Positions 29,338 to 37,472 are shown, counted from the first letter of the stretch. The stretch: 64,000 nt of DNA from Tianweitania populi (GCF_014652875.1 NZ_BMZQ01000001.1:1178001-1242000); one strand, 5' to 3'. The notes: generated by a model not told the origin, from the letters alone. Numbers and translations are program-made.

Positions 29338-29475
29338 GACCCATCATACCGGATGTCGCGGCGTCGCGTCATCGTCTTGCGTGCAGCAATCCTGAGCATT
29401 CCCGGAATGGGAGATCACGGAATGTGTGTGACCTGTTTACCCCGGCGATAAAAATTGATGCTGGTCCAATCGCTT

Positions 29476-29488
29476 AGGAATTGTTCCT
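29476..29488. promoter_or_regulatory. Perfect palindrome upstream of the Rrf2 regulator
   Basis: AGGAATTGTTCCT is a perfect inverted repeat (AGGAA-TTG-TTCCT), 75 bases before the Rrf2 start. A second short palindrome, ATTCCCGGAAT, is at 29398-29408. The intergenic region 29338-29562 has no gene. The site is a candidate autoregulatory operator for the Rrf2 protein; this rests on position and symmetry only. Confidence 0.35.
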
Positions 29489-29562
29489 GACACAATCCCT
29501 GCCTAGGAACGAAGCGGGACATTCTCTGCAGACCGGCTCCGGTCTCAACTTGTAGTTATTCC

Positions 29563-30012
29563 ATGCTGACCAAAAAAGGCAAGTACGGGCTGAAGGCGCT
29601 GATCTATCTGGCGCAGATGCCCGTCGGCCGACTCGCTTTCGTCAATGACATCGCGGTGGCCAACAACATTCCGAAGAAGTTCCTGGAAGCAATCCTGGGT
29701 GAGCTGCGCAATGCCGGCTTCCTTCTGAGCCGCAAGGGCAAGGATGGCGGCTACCGGCTGGCGAAGCCGGCGACCGAGATCAAGATCGGCCATGTCATCC
29801 GCGTGCTCGACGGTCCGCTGGCGCCGATCGCCTGCGCCAGCCGCACGCAGTATAAGCGCTGCGACGATTGCGATGAGGTGACGTGCCAGGTCCGTCACAT
29901 GATGCTGGAAGTGCGCCAGGCCATGTCTGACCTCCTCGACAATCGCAGCCTCGCTTCCATGCGCGACTCGGCCAATGATGACCTGCCGCTCATCATCAAG
30001 CTCGACGCGTGA
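29563..30012 (+). CDS. Rrf2 family transcriptional regulator
   Basis: A 149-residue winged-helix regulator. The N-terminal DNA-binding part begins MLTKKGKYGLKALIYLAQM and has the recognition and wing segment KGKDGGYRLAKPATEI. The sensor part has four cysteines, Cys91, Cys100, Cys103 and Cys108 (CASRTQYKRCDDCDEVTC), a spacing unlike RirA or IscR, so an Fe-S or thiol sensor with unclear signal. The short dimer helix and C-terminus are complete. It is distinct from RirA at 35763-36242. Target genes are not evident; dusA is divergent from it. Confidence 0.88.
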   Translation: MLTKKGKYGLKALIYLAQMPVGRLAFVNDIAVANNIPKKFLEAILGELRNAGFLLSRKGKDGGYRLAKPATEIKIGHVIRVLDGPLAPIACASRTQYKRCDDCDEVTCQVRHMMLEVRQAMSDLLDNRSLASMRDSANDDLPLIIKLDA

Positions 30013-30066
30013 TCACTGCGAAGCAATGATCCGATAGGAGGCCGGTTCGAGTCGGCCTTCGCGAGA

Positions 30067-31239
30067 TCAGAGATCCAGCTTCGTCCACGCGCCATCATTC
30101 TGCGACGAGCGCACGCAGGCTTCCACGAAGGCGACACCTTCTACGCCATCCGCGATTGTCGGGAACACGACCTCGGCGGGACCTTGGCGTCCTCCACGCG
30201 CAGCCTTGATCGCCCGCGCAGCCTCCGCATAGATCGTGGCGAACCCTTCCAGATAGCCCTCGGGATGCCCTGCCGGGATACGGCTCACCCGCGTTGAAGC
30301 CGGCAAAGCCCCAGCACCGTTACGCGTCAGCAAGCGCTTCGGCTCGCCGAAAGGCGTGTACCAGAGGTAATTCGGATCGGCCTGGAACCACTCGATCCCG
30401 CCCTTCGTGCCATAAACCCTCAGCCGCAGCCCGTTCTCGTTACCCGGCGCGACCTGGCTCGCCCACAGCATCCCCTTGGCCGCAACGCCGTTCTGCGCCT
30501 TGAAGCGCAGCATGACATTCGCATTATCGTCCACCGCGCGGCCGTCAACGAAGGCGTCGAGATCGGCCGCCAGTGCATCGAGTTCAAGCCCGGTCACGAA
30601 GCGCGCGAGATTGAACGCATGCGTGCCGATGTCACCGGTGGAACCGCCAACGCCAGACTGTGCCGGATCGGTGCGCCACACCGCACCCTTGGCGCCGGAA
30701 TCCTCGACCTTTTCCGTCAGCCAGTCCTGCGGATACTCCGCCTGCACGACGCGAATGTCGCCCAGCAAGCCATCGGCCACCATCTGCCGCGCCTGCCTGA
30801 TTTGCGGATAGCCGGTGTAGTTGTGGGTCAGCACAAACAGCTTGCCCGAGCGTTCAGCGATCTCCGCCAGCGTCTTCGCATCAGCCAAGTTCGACGTCAC
30901 CGGCTTGTCGCAGATCACATGGATGCCGGCTTCCAGAAACGCCTTGGCAGCCGGGAAATGCAGATGGTTCGGCGTCACGATCGACACCGCCTCGATGCCA
31001 TCAGCCAGCGCCCCCTCGACCTCGGCCATCTCGGCGAAGGAAGCGTAGGAGCGATCTTCGGCAATGCCGAGCTCTTCTGCGGAAGTCCGTGCCCGCTCTG
31101 GATCGGACGACAGCGCACCCGCCACCAGCGTGAATTGCCCGTCAATCCGCGCCGCGATCCGGTGCACACCGCCGATAAAGGCGCCCTGCCCGCCACCAAC
31201 CATGCCCAGGCGGATCGGCTTGTTGTCAGGCTCCACCAT
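30067..31239 (-). CDS. Gfo/Idh/MocA family oxidoreductase
   Basis: A 390-residue NAD(P)-dependent sugar or inositol dehydrogenase. The Rossmann motif is RLGMVGGGQGAFIGGVHR at the start; the catalytic-domain signature CDKPVTSNLADA carries the usual EKP-type lysine. The substrate-side DIGTHAFNL segment has the conserved Asp and His. The next gene upstream, three bases away, is a TIM-barrel isomerase/epimerase; such pairs act in myo-inositol or rare-sugar oxidation. No transporter is adjacent, so the sugar cannot be named. Confidence 0.9.
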   Translation of the reverse strand: MVEPDNKPIRLGMVGGGQGAFIGGVHRIAARIDGQFTLVAGALSSDPERARTSAEELGIAEDRSYASFAEMAEVEGALADGIEAVSIVTPNHLHFPAAKAFLEAGIHVICDKPVTSNLADAKTLAEIAERSGKLFVLTHNYTGYPQIRQARQMVADGLLGDIRVVQAEYPQDWLTEKVEDSGAKGAVWRTDPAQSGVGGSTGDIGTHAFNLARFVTGLELDALAADLDAFVDGRAVDDNANVMLRFKAQNGVAAKGMLWASQVAPGNENGLRLRVYGTKGGIEWFQADPNYLWYTPFGEPKRLLTRNGAGALPASTRVSRIPAGHPEGYLEGFATIYAEAARAIKAARGGRQGPAEVVFPTIADGVEGVAFVEACVRSSQNDGAWTKLDL

Positions 31240-31242
31240 GGC

Positions 31243-32301
31243 TCAGGCGATCCCCATCATCTTGCGCAACGCCGCGAGATCCGTGTTGCCGCCGGCAAAA
31301 TCATCGAATGCCTTTTCGGTCACGCGGATGATGTGGTTTTCGATGAAATGCGCCCCTTCCGCCGCCCCATCTTCCGGGTGCTTCAAACAGCATTCCCATT
31401 CCAGCACCGCCCAAGAGCCGTAGTCGTACTGCGCCAGCTTGGAGAAGATGCCGGTGAAATCCACCTGCCCGTCGCCCAGCGAGCGGAAGCGTCCGGCGCG
31501 ATTGATCCAGGGCTGGTAGCCGGAATAAACGCCCTGCCGCCCATCCGGATTAAACTCGGCATCCTTCACGTGGAAGGCGCGGATGCGCTCATGATAAAGG
31601 TCGATGAAGGCAAGATAATCGAGCTGCTGCAGCAGAAAATGCGAGGGATCGTAGTTGATCGCGCAACGCTTATGTCCGCCGACCGCATCCAGAAACATCT
31701 CGAAGGTCGCCCCGTCGAACACGTCTTCGCCCGGATGCAGTTCGAAGGCGACATCGACGCCGTGCTCTTCATAGATGTCCAAGATCGGCTTCCAGCGTCG
31801 CCCAAGCTCCCCGAACGCTTCCTCGATCAGCCCTTCCGGGCGCTGCGGCCAGGGATAAAGGTAAGGAAAGGCCAGCGCGCCGGTGAACCCCACCACCGTA
31901 TCGAGCCCAAGATTGCGCGACGCCTTGGCCGCGAGCTTCATCTGCTCCACCGCCCAGGCCTGCCGCGCGGATGGGTTGCCACGCACCTCCTGCGGCGCAA
32001 ACGCATCGAACTGCGCGTCATAGGCCGGGTGCACCGCCACCAACTGCCCCTGCGTGTGCACGGAAAGCTCTGTAATCTCGACGCCGCCCCCGGCGCAGAT
32101 GCCCTTCACCTCCTGGCAATAATCAGCCGACTCGGCCGCCTTGCGCAGATCGAACAGCTTGCTTTCACCCGAAGGGATCTGCACGCCCTTGTAGCCGAGC
32201 CCGCCCGCCCATTTCGTGATGTTCGGCAGCGTATCGAACGGCGCGGCATCCCCCACGAATTGCGCAAGAAAGATGCCCGGACCCTTCATCGTCTTCGGCA
32301 T
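31243..32301 (-). CDS. Sugar phosphate isomerase/epimerase (TIM barrel)
   Basis: A 352-residue AP-endonuclease-2-type TIM barrel, related to xylose isomerase, IolE and similar enzymes. Metal-site residues are indicated by VAFELHPGEDVFDG, AINYDPSHF and FHVKDAEF, with a C-terminal VLEWECC. The ATG at 32301 is preceded by GGGAGG; an upstream in-frame start 17 codons earlier lacks this. It is coupled (three bases) to the Gfo/Idh oxidoreductase and probably forms a two-gene operon for isomerisation and oxidation of a keto-inositol or a related sugar. Confidence 0.88.
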   Translation of the reverse strand: MPKTMKGPGIFLAQFVGDAAPFDTLPNITKWAGGLGYKGVQIPSGESKLFDLRKAAESADYCQEVKGICAGGGVEITELSVHTQGQLVAVHPAYDAQFDAFAPQEVRGNPSARQAWAVEQMKLAAKASRNLGLDTVVGFTGALAFPYLYPWPQRPEGLIEEAFGELGRRWKPILDIYEEHGVDVAFELHPGEDVFDGATFEMFLDAVGGHKRCAINYDPSHFLLQQLDYLAFIDLYHERIRAFHVKDAEFNPDGRQGVYSGYQPWINRAGRFRSLGDGQVDFTGIFSKLAQYDYGSWAVLEWECCLKHPEDGAAEGAHFIENHIIRVTEKAFDDFAGGNTDLAALRKMMGIA

Positions 32302-32491
32302 GGATGCCTCCCCATTCCCTGATGTCGTGCTGCTGTTGGACTTAAACCGCAATGCTCGCGCACAGAAGCACGAATTTCGGTGCGGTGTCCGAAGTGGAAC
32401 AGCTTTGCGTCAAAATGGGCATGCGCGCATGCGTCAGGCTCGACACGCCCCGGAGCGCGGCCTAGACGGAGCCGATATCAACGGTGTCGCC

Positions 32492-33142
32492 ATGCTGCCG
32501 ATCGTCCTGCATAACTATTACCGCTCCTCGACGTCCTACCGCGTGCGCATCGCGCTGGCGATGAAGAGCATGAGCTTCACCTATGTCGCGCGCGCCATCC
32601 GCGCCGGCGGCGCGCGTATGCCGGATTATCTCGCGATGAACCCGCAAGGTCTCGTGCCAACGATGGTGTGGCCGGACGGCACGGTGCTCGGCCAGTCGTT
32701 GGCCATCATCGAATTTCTGGACGAAATCCGCCCCACCCCGCCGCTGCTGCCGTCGGATCCTTTCGGCCGCGCGCGCGTGCGCATGCTGGCGCAGATGATC
32801 GCCAGCGACCTGCATCCGGTGAACAACTTCCGCATCCTCGACACACTGCGCGAGCGCTATCACGTCGATGACGCCGAGATCGCCGACTGGTTCGCGACCT
32901 GGGTGCGCGCAACCTTCGAGCCTCTGGAAACGCTGCTGTCCACCAGCCCGGAAACCGGCAGCTTCTGCCATGGCGACACGCCGGGCCTGGCCGACATCTG
33001 CCTGGTCGCCCAGGTCGTGAACAACCAGCGCTACCAGGTTGATATGGCTCCTTATCCCGTCATCACCCGCATCGTCGACGAGTGCCTCAAGCTGCGCGCC
33101 TTCATCGACGCGCATCCAAGCCGGCAGCCCGACGCGGAATAA
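32492..33142 (+). CDS. maiA: Maleylacetoacetate isomerase (zeta-class GST)
   Basis: Glutathione-dependent isomerase converting maleylacetoacetate to fumarylacetoacetate in tyrosine catabolism. The 216 residues show the zeta-class signature SSTSYRVRIALAMK, the NPQGLVPTMVWPDG glutathione region, GQSLAIIEFLDE, and a C-terminal LADICLVAQVVNNQR. The ATG at 32492 is set by this signature near the N-terminus. No homogentisate dioxygenase or fumarylacetoacetase is adjacent, so the name rests on the family match. Confidence 0.86.
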   Translation: MLPIVLHNYYRSSTSYRVRIALAMKSMSFTYVARAIRAGGARMPDYLAMNPQGLVPTMVWPDGTVLGQSLAIIEFLDEIRPTPPLLPSDPFGRARVRMLAQMIASDLHPVNNFRILDTLRERYHVDDAEIADWFATWVRATFEPLETLLSTSPETGSFCHGDTPGLADICLVAQVVNNQRYQVDMAPYPVITRIVDECLKLRAFIDAHPSRQPDAE

Positions 33143-33148
33143 CGGCCG

Positions 33149-33610
33149 CTAAACCTGCTGCGTTGGTGGCGGGGTGGAACCCTGCGGCTTGTTGAAGCCG
33201 TCCTGCAGCTCGTTCATCGCCGTCTTGATCCGCTCGCGCAGGATGTCGACGGAGGCCGAGCCGGAACGCTGCATGATCGTGCCGAGCTCGCCGGCATTCT
33301 CCACCGCCGCTTCAAAAGCCTTGCGCGCCAGATCGACCTGGCTGGTCATCATTTCCTGCGGCGAGCTCGGCATCTTGATGCCGCGCGCATTCTCGGTCGC
33401 CTGGCTGATCATGCTTTGCAGCATCTCGCGCTGGCGGTTCATCAGCGCCGAAGTGCCTTCTGCCGTCGCGCGGGCAGATTGCTCCAGCGCTTCGAGGTTG
33501 CGGCGGTGATGGGCGATAATCCGATCCACATCGAAGTTGGGAATGGGAAGCGTTTGTCCCAGCCGCGTGAACATGTCGATGATCGAGTCCGAAGTCGGTT
33601 GCTGCACCAT
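33149..33610 (-). CDS. Phasin family protein
   Basis: A 153-residue helical, amphipathic protein like the small phasins coating polyhydroxyalkanoate granules. There is no signal peptide. The helices run through RIIAHHRRNLEALEQSARATAEG, ending in a Pro/Gln-rich tail. The sequence also matches the pattern of the phasin_2 family (QREMLQSMISQATENA segment). The gene is convergent with maiA (6 bases between the stops), and no PHA synthase gene is nearby. Confidence 0.82.
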   Translation of the reverse strand: MVQQPTSDSIIDMFTRLGQTLPIPNFDVDRIIAHHRRNLEALEQSARATAEGTSALMNRQREMLQSMISQATENARGIKMPSSPQEMMTSQVDLARKAFEAAVENAGELGTIMQRSGSASVDILRERIKTAMNELQDGFNKPQGSTPPPTQQV

Positions 33611-33678
33611 GATCTCCTCCCTTTAAACAGCTTACCTCTCGTTAACCTAAGTCGCGCGGGCACGAAGGCAAAGGCCGG

Positions 33679-35004
33679 TCAGCTGAGAAAAAGCACGTCG
33701 ATCGTGTGCAGCGCGATGCCGGCCAGCCCGCCGATCGCCATGCCGTTGAAGCGGATATATTGCAGGTCGCGACCGATATTCAGCTCGATCACCTGCGTCA
33801 GCTGACCGAGATCCCAGCTGCGAACCTGCTCGGAAATGAAGGTCGACACGCCGCTCTTCTGGCTTTCCACGAAGGAAGCAAGCGCCACCACGAAGCCCTC
33901 GTTCATGTCACGGCGAATATTGGCGTCGTCGGCAAGGCTGCGGCCGACTTCCACGAAGATGCCCGTCAAATGCGTCCGCAGCATCGATTCGGTCGCCCCC
34001 ACATCCCGGTCGATGAAGCCCCGCACTTCCTTCCACAGCCCGTCGGCCAGGGTCGCCAGCTCAGGCCGCGCCAGAAGGTTGCGCTTCAGCTCCTCGGCGC
34101 GCTCGCGGTAATCGGGCGAGTTGCGGAGATTGTCGATAAAGCCCGCAACGAAGCGGTCGAACTCATGCCGCATCGGATGGTCGTCATCGGCCTTGATGTC
34201 GTCGATCAGGCTCGCACCCGAATGCACGATCTTCTTCAGGAGATAGGCATCGGCGCGGAAGAAATTGGCCAGCGTCGGCAATTCCTTGCGGATGCGGTCG
34301 CGCAACGCATCCTGTGCATCATCATCTGTCAGAAAGCCGCCCAGCATGCCGATCAACTCGTCGAACAAACGCTGGTGCCGGCGCTGTTCGGTGAAGGTCG
34401 AAAGCAGATCCGCCGCAAGCGGCGCCACATCGATCTTCTCGAGTTGGTCGGTCACGCGCTTCAGCAGGAAACCGCGCAGACCAGTGTTCTCGACCGCAGC
34501 CAGCATCTTCGGCATCAATCGTGCGACGAACTCGGACAAGCCTTCTGAGCGCTTCGAATCAGACAGCCAGTCCGCGACAAGCGCCGCGAAGTCGACCTCC
34601 TGCAGCTTCTTGCGCACCGGGCCGGGAGCAAGGAAGTTCGTTTCGATGAAGCGGCCGAGATTGTCGGCGATCCGGGTCTGATTCGATGGAATGATCGCCG
34701 TATGCGGGATCGGCAATCCCAGCGGATGCCGAAACAGCGCCACCACCGCATACCAGTCCGCCAGCCCGCCAATCGCGGCGGCTTCCGCAAAGGCGCCGAT
34801 AAAGCCCAGCACGGGTGAGACATCGGCATAGATGCGACACAGCACGAAAACGAGGACACAAAGCGCAAGCGCTGCCGTCGCCACCGTCTTCACGCGCCGC
34901 AAGGCACGCGCTTTTTCAACATCTGTTGCAGATTGGAAAAGGGGAGCGTCCGATACCATCAAGCCGCTCGCTGCTGGTCGATCATGCCTGTCATGTCCTG
35001 CCAT
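33679..35004 (-). CDS. DUF445 membrane protein
   Basis: A 441-residue protein of the DUF445 (YjiN-like) family. Two hydrophobic segments at the N-terminus (about 39-60 and 68-92) flank LGFIGAFAEAAAIGGLADWYAVVALFRHPLG, a highly conserved family block, followed by IPHTAIIPSNQTRIADNLG. The long middle is helical and cytoplasmic or periplasmic; the C-terminal IRFNGMAIGGLAGIALHTID has a third hydrophobic span. The start may be 35004 or the second Met 15 codons in. Function is unknown; the size is normal. Confidence 0.87.
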   Translation of the reverse strand: MAGHDRHDRPAASGLMVSDAPLFQSATDVEKARALRRVKTVATAALALCVLVFVLCRIYADVSPVLGFIGAFAEAAAIGGLADWYAVVALFRHPLGLPIPHTAIIPSNQTRIADNLGRFIETNFLAPGPVRKKLQEVDFAALVADWLSDSKRSEGLSEFVARLMPKMLAAVENTGLRGFLLKRVTDQLEKIDVAPLAADLLSTFTEQRRHQRLFDELIGMLGGFLTDDDAQDALRDRIRKELPTLANFFRADAYLLKKIVHSGASLIDDIKADDDHPMRHEFDRFVAGFIDNLRNSPDYRERAEELKRNLLARPELATLADGLWKEVRGFIDRDVGATESMLRTHLTGIFVEVGRSLADDANIRRDMNEGFVVALASFVESQKSGVSTFISEQVRSWDLGQLTQVIELNIGRDLQYIRFNGMAIGGLAGIALHTIDVLFLS

Positions 35005-35044
35005 GTAGGCACATGGAGGCTCAGAACCAGCGTTCGTCTGTCAC

Positions 35045-35605
35045 TCAGGCAAATTCGCGTACCGGCTGTTCGCCCGACTGGCTGGTCAGAATGATGGGCA
35101 GCGCACTTTCTTCCACTGGCGACAGCACCACCGTGCCGGTCGTTTCGCCGTCCATGAAGCGCAGATGCGCACCAAACGAGCGCGCAAGCCGGCGCATGGC
35201 GACATTGCCGGGATGAGTCGTGACCTTGAGCTGAATATAGCCGAGCGCCTGCGCATGGCCGATGATGCGGCGAAACAGCCGTCGACCTAGACCATGATGT
35301 TGAAGGTCGCGCTCGACGCTGAACGCGATTTCGCCAGTGGGGATCTCGAACTCCGGCCGCTCATGCAGTTCGGCGGCACCGAGAACATGATCGTCTTCCA
35401 CATAGGCAACGACCGTTGCACCTTCACCAAAGCAGCGATCCGCATAGGCGGCGACAAAGCCTTCCGACGTTCCACCATTGAACCGGTCATGCCGGCTTTC
35501 GCCATCCAGACGCAGCAGATGCTCCTTGAACCGGCAACGATCCGAAGGCCGCAACTGGCGTATCACGCCCGGAAAGGTTAAAGGTGCGGATGAGGCAGAA
35601 GTCAT
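35045..35605 (-). CDS. GNAT family N-acetyltransferase
   Basis: A 186-residue protein. The N-terminal GVIRQLRPSDRCRFKEHLLRL segment resembles the acetyltransferases that act on protein lysines in this order; the acetyl-CoA loop is visible in DLQHHGLGRRLFRRIIGHAQALGY, and NVAMRRLARSFGAHLRFMDGE follows. The start at 35605 has GGAG five bases before it; another ATG 14 codons upstream lacks such a site. Convergence with no gene; the DUF445 gene follows after 40 bases. Substrate unknown. Confidence 0.85.
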   Translation of the reverse strand: MTSASSAPLTFPGVIRQLRPSDRCRFKEHLLRLDGESRHDRFNGGTSEGFVAAYADRCFGEGATVVAYVEDDHVLGAAELHERPEFEIPTGEIAFSVERDLQHHGLGRRLFRRIIGHAQALGYIQLKVTTHPGNVAMRRLARSFGAHLRFMDGETTGTVVLSPVEESALPIILTSQSGEQPVREFA

Positions 35606-35705
35606 GTCAGCTCCACAGGGGTCCTCCCCGAGCGATTGGCCCGACACCCCTCATATTGTGCATTGCAACATAATTTTCAAGCAGACAGCACGTCGCAGTT
35701 TTTTC

Positions 35706-35722
35706 TCTGGAATAATTCTAAA
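35706..35722. promoter_or_regulatory. ICE-like (Irr) box upstream of rirA
   Basis: Read on the minus strand the site is TTTAGAA-TTA-TTCCAGA, five of seven matches in the second half to the ICE consensus TTTAGAA-N3-TTCTAAA known for the iron regulator Irr. It lies 41 bases before the rirA ATG, in the expected promoter region. In rhizobia RirA and Irr are reported to be linked, so control of rirA by Irr is a reasonable inference, not proven here. Confidence 0.45.
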
Positions 35723-35762
35723 CTAGGTCGCATAGTAAGAACACACGAAGCGGGAACGTCCG

Positions 35763-36242
35763 ATGCGTCTGACACGACAAACCAATTACGCGATCCGGAT
35801 CCTGATGTACTGCGCGGCCAATGATGGTCGCCTCAGCCGGATTCCCGAGATCGCTGCTTCTTACAATGTTTCCGAGCTGTTTCTGTTCAAAATTCTGCAA
35901 CCGCTCGTGGAACATGGCTTCATCACCACAGTTCGCGGGCGCAATGGCGGCGTAAAGCTCGCCAAGCCGGCTACCGACATCACTTTGTTCGATGTGGTGC
36001 GTGTGACGGAAGAAGGCTTCTCAATGGCGGAGTGCTTCGATGCCGACTCGGACTGCCCGCTGATCGACAGCTGCGGCTTGAACGCCTCGCTGCGCCGCGC
36101 ACTCGGCGCCTTCTTCGAGGTTCTGGCGGGCGTTTCGATCGCAAGTCTCGCCACACCCGAAAGCGACATTCACCGTCGACTCGGTTTGCCGGAACTCAGC
36201 GACAAGCCCGCTGCCGTTGCCGAACTCAAGAAGGCCAGCTGA
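35763..36242 (+). CDS. rirA: Iron-responsive Rrf2-type regulator RirA
   Basis: A 159-residue Fe-S-sensing repressor that controls iron uptake in Hyphomicrobiales. The N-terminus MRLTRQTNYAIRILMYCAAN and the wing GRNGGVKLAKPATDITLFDVV are closely of the RirA type, and the cluster cysteines are Cys91, Cys98 and Cys104 (AECFDADSDCPLIDSCGLN). RirA under iron sufficiency binds TGA-N9-TCA boxes; one is present at 36582-36596 in the adjacent gene pair. A 17-bp perfect terminator follows 22 bases after the stop. Confidence 0.93.
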   Translation: MRLTRQTNYAIRILMYCAANDGRLSRIPEIAASYNVSELFLFKILQPLVEHGFITTVRGRNGGVKLAKPATDITLFDVVRVTEEGFSMAECFDADSDCPLIDSCGLNASLRRALGAFFEVLAGVSIASLATPESDIHRRLGLPELSDKPAAVAELKKAS

Positions 36243-36264
36243 GACATCGCTGGTCCCTGCTCGA

Positions 36265-36303
36265 AAACGAAAAAACCGCGCACACAGCGCGGTTTTTTCG
36301 TTT
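36265..36303. terminator. Strong bidirectional terminator between rirA and hemP
   Basis: A perfect 17-bp inverted repeat (AAACGAAAAAACCGCGC with its complement) around loop ACACA; both arms carry A/T runs, so transcripts from rirA (plus) and hemP (minus) both end in T-runs. It lies between the convergent genes rirA and hemP. Confidence 0.92.
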
Positions 36304-36320
36304 GTGCAGATGCGTGAAGC

Positions 36321-36533
36321 TTATTTGTTGAGAATAAGCTTGCCCTGGCGGGTGATCTTCAACCGGTAAAGCGAACCGCGATGCTCGATCCCGATTTCCG
36401 TTTCGCCGTGGAAAAGGCTGTCGCTTGCCAGCGTGCGCACGGACCGCAGAACCGGTTGCCGATGCTCGATTGGGATCATGGAGATCGCACGAGACTGGGG
36501 CCGGAATTCCATGCGGGTTGCGGTAATCGACAT
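36321..36533 (-). CDS. hemP: Hemin uptake protein HemP
   Basis: A 70-residue protein of the HemP/HmuP family, which in rhizobia acts as a regulator of heme-uptake genes. The conserved C-terminal half reads [20 protein letters not shown] then RQGKLILNK, including the YRL-R-T-GKLIL core. The N-terminal 25 residues are variable; an AAGGAGAG site 5-10 bases before the ATG at 36533 supports this start. It is convergent with rirA and divergent from the exported protein and heme monooxygenase pair, sharing a RirA-type box with them. Confidence 0.85.
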   Translation of the reverse strand: MSITATRMEFRPQSRAISMIPIEHRQPVLRSVRTLASDSLFHGETEIGIEHRGSLYRLKITRQGKLILNK

Positions 36534-36581
36534 CGCTCTCTCCTTCGTGTCGAGGCGGCAGGACCTCCCGCCGCGATTACC

Positions 36582-36596
36582 TGACTACGATTATCA
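36582..36596. promoter_or_regulatory. RirA-type iron-responsive (IRO) box
   Basis: The site TGACTACGATTATCA has the TGA-N9-TCA form of the IRO box recognised by RirA. It is 49 bases before the hemP start (minus strand) and 66 bases before the chosen start of the exported-protein gene (plus strand), in the divergent promoter region. Iron repression through RirA of one or both transcripts is therefore likely, but is inferred from sequence only. Confidence 0.65.
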
Positions 36597-36661
36597 TGTT
36601 TTAAACGACACGCAAGACCTGTATGGGTATTGTGAGATCGAAACATGTGAGGATGATCGGA

Positions 36662-37099
36662 ATGAGACTGGGGACAATCATCGCGGCTGCAACGGCGAGC
36701 ACGCTGATGATGCTGGGGTCGAGTGGCAATGTCTTGGCGCAGTCCGCGCCGTCCTTGTCGCTGGAATTCAATGGGCTGGAAAAGTCTGACAATGGCTGCC
36801 GCCTGACCTTCGTGGTCAATAACGGCTTCCCGAATACGCTGAACCGCGCGGCTTTCGAGATCGCGATGTTCAACACGGAAGGCGCGGTCGACCGCTTGAC
36901 CGTGCTGGAGTTCAAGGAACTGCCAGCGGGCAAGACCAAGGTCACCCGCTTCAACCTGGCCGGTGCGGATTGCGCAAAGATCGGCCGCATCCTGGTCAAC
37001 GAAGTCACCGACTGCACCGGCGAAGGCGTCGACACGGCGAGCTGCCGCGCAGCCTTGAAGACCAATTCGCGCGCTGGCTCAGTTCAGTTCGGCCTTTAA
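36662..37099 (+). CDS. Small exported protein of the heme/iron island
   Basis: A 145-residue protein with an N-terminal signal peptide (MRLGTIIAAATASTLMMLGS, cleavage after VLAQ). The mature part is mostly beta-strand: SLSLEFNGLEKSDNGCRLTFVVNN, a central FEIAMFNTEGAVDRL and GRILVNEVTDCTGEG, with three cysteines in the mature chain. Such proteins recur in alphaproteobacteria beside TonB/ExbB and heme genes, often called Tat-signal proteins. Start choice: GAGG is nine bases upstream of 36662, while ATGs at 36623 and 36653 lengthen the leader. It is followed after 21 bases by the heme monooxygenase. Function unknown. Confidence 0.72.
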   Translation: MRLGTIIAAATASTLMMLGSSGNVLAQSAPSLSLEFNGLEKSDNGCRLTFVVNNGFPNTLNRAAFEIAMFNTEGAVDRLTVLEFKELPAGKTKVTRFNLAGADCAKIGRILVNEVTDCTGEGVDTASCRAALKTNSRAGSVQFGL

Positions 37100-37120
37100 G
37101 ACCCGCAGGAGAAGATCACG

Positions 37121-37435
37121 ATGTATGTAGCGATGAACCGCTTCAAGGTGGTGTCGGGTTCGGAAGCCGACTTCGAGGCCGTGTGGAAGAACCGCGACTC
37201 CAGGCTGAACGAGATGGAAGGCTTCAAGACCTTTCACCTCCTGCGTGGGCCCGTGAACGAGCAGGAAGGCTACACGCTCTACGCTTCCCATACGATCTGG
37301 GAAAACGAAGAAGCCTTCCGCGCCTGGACGCGCTCGGAACACTTCCGCGCCTCCCACCGCAACACCGGCGACTCGAAGCCGGCCTATATCGGTCATCCTC
37401 AGTTCGAGGGTTTTACGCCCGTCGAAGGCGCCTGA
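37121..37435 (+). CDS. IsdG/HmuQ-type heme monooxygenase (ABM family)
   Basis: A 104-residue dimeric ferredoxin-like protein that would open the heme ring and release iron. The residues known to be essential in IsdG/IsdI are all in place: Asn6 (MYVAMNRFKV), Trp69 (EEAFRAWTRSEHF) and His79 (ASHRN). These separate it from ordinary antibiotic-biosynthesis monooxygenases. It follows the small exported protein by 21 bases and lies beside hemP and rirA, which fits heme-iron use; HmuQ/HmuD of Bradyrhizobium is the nearest known model. A terminator follows 37 bases after the stop. Confidence 0.85.
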   Translation: MYVAMNRFKVVSGSEADFEAVWKNRDSRLNEMEGFKTFHLLRGPVNEQEGYTLYASHTIWENEEAFRAWTRSEHFRASHRNTGDSKPAYIGHPQFEGFTPVEGA

Positions 37436-37472
37436 GCGCCGTCGGCGCAGGGAGCGCTCATCGACGCAAACG

